Assembly: GCA_947258815.1 (NCBI GenBank)
Contig: CAMYJW010000014.1
Span: 1-64,000, forward strand
DNA from: an uncultured Sphingomonadaceae bacterium
GTDB lineage: Bacteria; Pseudomonadota; Alphaproteobacteria; Sphingomonadales; Sphingomonadaceae
Direction of reading: 5' to 3'
Length of the DNA stretch: 64,000 bases
How positions within the stretch are numbered: position 1 is the first letter of the stretch; each line of letters begins with the position of its first letter. Made by a program: the position numbers and the translations under genes. This document shows, one piece after another, positions 61,652 to 64,000 of the stretch. Below the pieces are notes generated by a model, which saw only the letters and a list, made by a program, of their open reading frames with translations, was not told the DNA's origin and did no database searches.

Positions 61652-61711
61652 CCCCTGCCTCCGGTCTGGAGCCGGTTCAGGGCGCATGATCGCGCCGCCG
61701 ATCGCGCGCAA

Positions 61712-61740
61712 TTGCCCGCTGGGCCAGTTCGGGCCATACT
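61712..61740 (+). promoter_or_regulatory. Predicted promoter of the cyclopropane-fatty-acid synthase gene
   Basis: TTGCCC (61712-61717), a 17-bp spacer and CATACT (61735-61740), then GCACCT and the ATG at 61747. With only 6 nt between -10 and ATG and no ribosome binding site, the message may be leaderless. Confidence 0.35.
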
Positions 61741-61746
61741 GCACCT

Positions 61747-63024
61747 ATGAACGCGCAGGTGCCTGACAGGGGAAACCGGCTTGTTGCGGGAGGCCGGGTG
61801 GTTGGCGGTGGGCCGCAATGGCTGGCGCGCGCCGTCGCCGGACCGGTCGACATGATCCTTGATCGCATCGATGCAGGCCTGGTGCGCGGTTCCATCCGTG
61901 CACGATTGCCCGGTGAAAGGACGCGCGCGCTGGGAGGGCGCACTGAAGGCTTTGACGCCACGATCGAGATTGTCAGTTATCGCGCGCTGTTGCGGCTGGC
62001 GACGAGCGGCTCGGTCGGCTGGTACCAGTCCTGGGAAGCGGGTGAATGGAAAAGCGATGACCCGGTTTCCCTGTTTGCCGTGTTCATGGACAATGCGCAG
62101 TCGCTTGGCGCGGTCGGCAGATCGCAGGGGCCATGGCGCTGGCTCGCGCGTGGATTGCATCGGCTTCATCGCAACACGCGCAGCGGATCGCGGCGCAACA
62201 TCCATGCGCACTATGATCTAGGCAACGATTTCTACGCAAGCTGGCTTGACCCGACGATGAGCTACTCAAGCGCCCTGTTCGCGTCGCCCGATGATGATCT
62301 GGAAACGGCGCAAATCAACAAGATCGGTGCAATTGCCGAGCGCCTTGACGTTGCGCGGAGCGTGCTTGAAATCGGCTGCGGATGGGGCGCACTGGCGCGC
62401 AATCTGGCGGAACGGGGCAGTGAGGTGACTGCGATCAGTCTTTCCGATGAACAGCTCGAATGGGCGCATCGGCATCACGGTGATGTCGGGATCGACTTTC
62501 GCAAACAGGACTATCGCGACATTGATGGCCAGTTTGATGGCATTGCCAGCGTCGAAATGGTCGAAGCAGTGGGGCGGCGGTATTGGCCGGCGTTTCTTGA
62601 CACAATCGCGCGTTGTCTGAAACCGGGCGGGCGCGCGGCGATTCAGTTTATTTCCATTCGCGATGAGATATTTGAAAGCTATGCGCGCGGTGCGGATTTT
62701 ATCCAGACCTACATCTTTCCCGGTGGCATGCTGATCCGTGAGGCCGAGTTTCGCCAGCTTGCCGAACAACGTTCGCTTCGCTGGCATGGCCGCAAGGGGT
62801 TTGGCTGCGACTATGCGCGGACGCTGAAACGGTGGCGCGAGACATTCGATGCCGCGGTGGACGAGGGACGTCTGCCACAAGGGTTTGACAACAGGTTTGT
62901 GCGCTTGTGGCGCTATTACCTGATGTATTGTGAAGGTGGCTTTCGCAGCGGCGGAATTGATGTTGCGCAGGTTACGCTGGAAAAACCGGCTTTATCCCGC
63001 CTTCTCGGGGACGAAACGCCCTAG
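61747..63024 (+). CDS. cfa: Cyclopropane-fatty-acyl-phospholipid synthase family protein
   Basis: This 425-aa AdoMet-dependent enzyme adds a methylene group across the double bond of unsaturated acyl chains in membrane lipids. It has NIHAHYDLGNDFYASWLDPTMSYSSALF in short blocks, the AdoMet motif VLEIGCGWGALARN, and FIQTYIFPGGMLI. The region resembles CFA synthase, but such proteins also include other lipid methyltransferases, so the exact product is not certain. Its stop overlaps that of the PilZ gene on the other strand by 3-4 nt. Confidence 0.85.
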   Translation: MNAQVPDRGNRLVAGGRVVGGGPQWLARAVAGPVDMILDRIDAGLVRGSIRARLPGERTRALGGRTEGFDATIEIVSYRALLRLATSGSVGWYQSWEAGEWKSDDPVSLFAVFMDNAQSLGAVGRSQGPWRWLARGLHRLHRNTRSGSRRNIHAHYDLGNDFYASWLDPTMSYSSALFASPDDDLETAQINKIGAIAERLDVARSVLEIGCGWGALARNLAERGSEVTAISLSDEQLEWAHRHHGDVGIDFRKQDYRDIDGQFDGIASVEMVEAVGRRYWPAFLDTIARCLKPGGRAAIQFISIRDEIFESYARGADFIQTYIFPGGMLIREAEFRQLAEQRSLRWHGRKGFGCDYARTLKRWRETFDAAVDEGRLPQGFDNRFVRLWRYYLMYCEGGFRSGGIDVAQVTLEKPALSRLLGDETP

Positions 63025-63371
63025 CGATAATACGTCCCGTCACCGTGCCAGCGGGCCAGAACATTGTCATGGACAATCGGGCTGAGCAGTTGATGGAACG
63101 CGCAGCCCACCATGCCCTCTTCCCACCAGACAACTTCGGCCTGCATCGATTCAAGGCCCGGAATGGTCAGCCAGCACAGCGTGCCGACGTGCAGGCGATT
63201 GAGCGACATTGCCGAAAACCCGGAAAGCGAGAGATCGTTTACAACCGTCTGGTATCCCTTTGAACCGGACGGGCGCAACGCGGCCGGTATCGACACTTTC
63301 GTGCGCGGCGCACTGCGATCTTCCTGTGAAGCGATGGCATAGCCTTCGCCCGAATCCTGTATCATCGACAT
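63021..63371 (-). CDS. Single-domain PilZ protein (c-di-GMP receptor)
   Basis: This 116-aa protein is mostly one PilZ domain. It has the RxxxR motif in RSAPR and NDLSLSGF, the (D/N)xSxxG motif, both needed for cyclic di-GMP binding. The sheet continues with GTLCWLTIPGL and AEVVWWEEGMVGCAF. ATG 63371 follows GAGAGGTC; a TTG four codons upstream is less likely. With the two GGDEF-EAL-PilZ proteins it adds to the window's cyclic di-GMP theme. Targets are unknown. Its stop overlaps the CFA-synthase stop. Confidence 0.85.
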   Translation of the reverse strand: MSMIQDSGEGYAIASQEDRSAPRTKVSIPAALRPSGSKGYQTVVNDLSLSGFSAMSLNRLHVGTLCWLTIPGLESMQAEVVWWEEGMVGCAFHQLLSPIVHDNVLARWHGDGTYYR

Positions 63372-63449
63372 ACGACCTCTCAATCGTGAACGGGGTTCAC
63401 CTTGAACGAGAATGTCACATTACCACGGGAATCCCTTACCAATTCCTAC

Positions 63450-64000
63450 TCAGGCGCGGTTAATCGTTTCTTTATGGCCGCTTGGAAAATCCTCGCCAAG
63501 AAGCGCGATCAGACGGCTGGCGACAGCTTCTGGCGGTTTGACCGAATCCGGGTCTTCGCCGGGGTAGGCGCGCGCGCGCATCGTCGTTCGGGTGGCGCCG
63601 GGATTGACAATTGCGACGCGGATTTTCGTTATGTTTTCAGTTTCTTGTGCGTAGCATTCAAGAAGGTTTGTGAAGGCGGCCTTGCTTGATGCATAGGCGC
63701 CCCAGAAAGCGCGCGGGCTGGCTGAAACACTGCTTGTCAGGCCGATAACGCGTGCGTCGCGGCTTTTTTTCAAAAGCGGATTGAAGCTTGCCAGCAACGC
63801 CTGTGTCGCCAGAACATTTACAGTGAGCGCGCGGTTAAACTCCTGTGGGTCGATATCCGTAACCGGGCCGAGCTGAGGAAGCACTGCGGCGTTTATCACC
63901 AGAATGTCCAACCGGTCCCAGCGTTGTGCGATTGCCGCTCCCAGGCGGGCAATTCCATCGGGCTCGGTAAGATCGACCGGCGCGATCGTTGCCGTTCCGC
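63450..64000 (-). CDS. Short-chain dehydrogenase, cut by the right edge
   Basis: The frame stays open to the window end, so the N-terminus with the cofactor motif is outside. The visible ~183 residues include DLTEPDGIARLG, ILVINAAVLPQLGPV (the NNAG-equivalent), GLTSSVSASPRAFWGAYASSKAAF with catalytic Ser/Tyr/Lys, and VNPGATRTTM. The order matches a classical SDR of the YciK-like type. Substrate is unknown. It ends 79 bp after the PilZ start on the same strand. Confidence 0.85.
   Translation of the reverse strand, partial: GTATIAPVDLTEPDGIARLGAAIAQRWDRLDILVINAAVLPQLGPVTDIDPQEFNRALTVNVLATQALLASFNPLLKKSRDARVIGLTSSVSASPRAFWGAYASSKAAFTNLLECYAQETENITKIRVAIVNPGATRTTMRARAYPGEDPDSVKPPEAVASRLIALLGEDFPSGHKETINRA

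Overview
The window reads as an ordinary, gene-dense chromosome segment of an alphaproteobacterium, most likely order Sphingomonadales (Sphingomonas/Erythrobacter-type). This rests on high GC with many GTG and TTG starts, the separate Fo operon atpI-atpB-atpE-atpF'-atpF with two different b subunits, a TIGR02300 FYDLN-type zinc-ribbon protein, an adrenodoxin-type ferredoxin reductase, the rpsF-rpsR-rplI order, and protein N-termini typical of that group. I see no insertion sequence, prophage, CRISPR array or rRNA. There is one tRNA gene, tRNA-Ala(GGC).

Layout. 1-1.7 kb: a 16-bp inverted repeat at the left edge, a HAD-IIA phosphatase, and a radC broken by one extra base. 1.9-5.7 kb: a ydbH-ynbE-ydbL operon (envelope lipid transport). 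5.9-8.5 kb: the ATP synthase Fo operon. 8.6-13.8 kb, minus strand: gloB, then aroA, a small membrane protein gene, cmk and rpsA; the first three overlap by 4 nt each. 14.0-18.4 kb: a zinc-ribbon protein, tRNA-Ala, ffh, rpsP, rimM, trmD, rplS. 18.5-22.2 kb: asd, an alpha/beta hydrolase and an M2 peptidase. 22.3-23.6 kb, minus: rplI, rpsR, rpsF. 23.8-31.5 kb: a DUF808 protein, a divergent Mur ligase/LD-carboxypeptidase pair, fabD-fabG, dnaN and a ferredoxin-NADP reductase. 31.7-36.7 kb: two paralogous PAS-GGDEF-EAL-PilZ proteins. 36.9-43.8 kb: lepA, bamD, recN-ligA. 43.8-49.4 kb: prmA, sdhC-sdhD-sdhA without sdhB, a small membrane protein and creD. 49.4-64 kb: an FMN alpha-hydroxyacid oxidase, an unrecognised secreted protein, a YpfJ-type protease, a 3-hydroxybutyrate dehydrogenase, an M28 peptidase, guaB, an RsmB-family methyltransferase, a TPR protein, rppH, korA-korB, a cyclopropane-fatty-acid synthase relative, a single-domain PilZ protein and a short-chain dehydrogenase cut by the right edge.

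Most of the segment is housekeeping: translation, membrane energetics, envelope building, DNA repair and central metabolism. The features most worth a second look are: the GGDEF-EAL-PilZ pair, where one EAL domain keeps its catalytic residues and the other has lost them; a set of genes whose predicted -10 box lies only 6-8 nt before the start codon (possible leaderless mRNAs); the single-base frameshift in radC; a strong hairpin between atpE and atpF'; a repeated CTGCATTGCAGCAT motif matching the PhaR-site pattern; and an sdh operon that lacks sdhB. I found no clearly new multi-gene defence or mobile system here.
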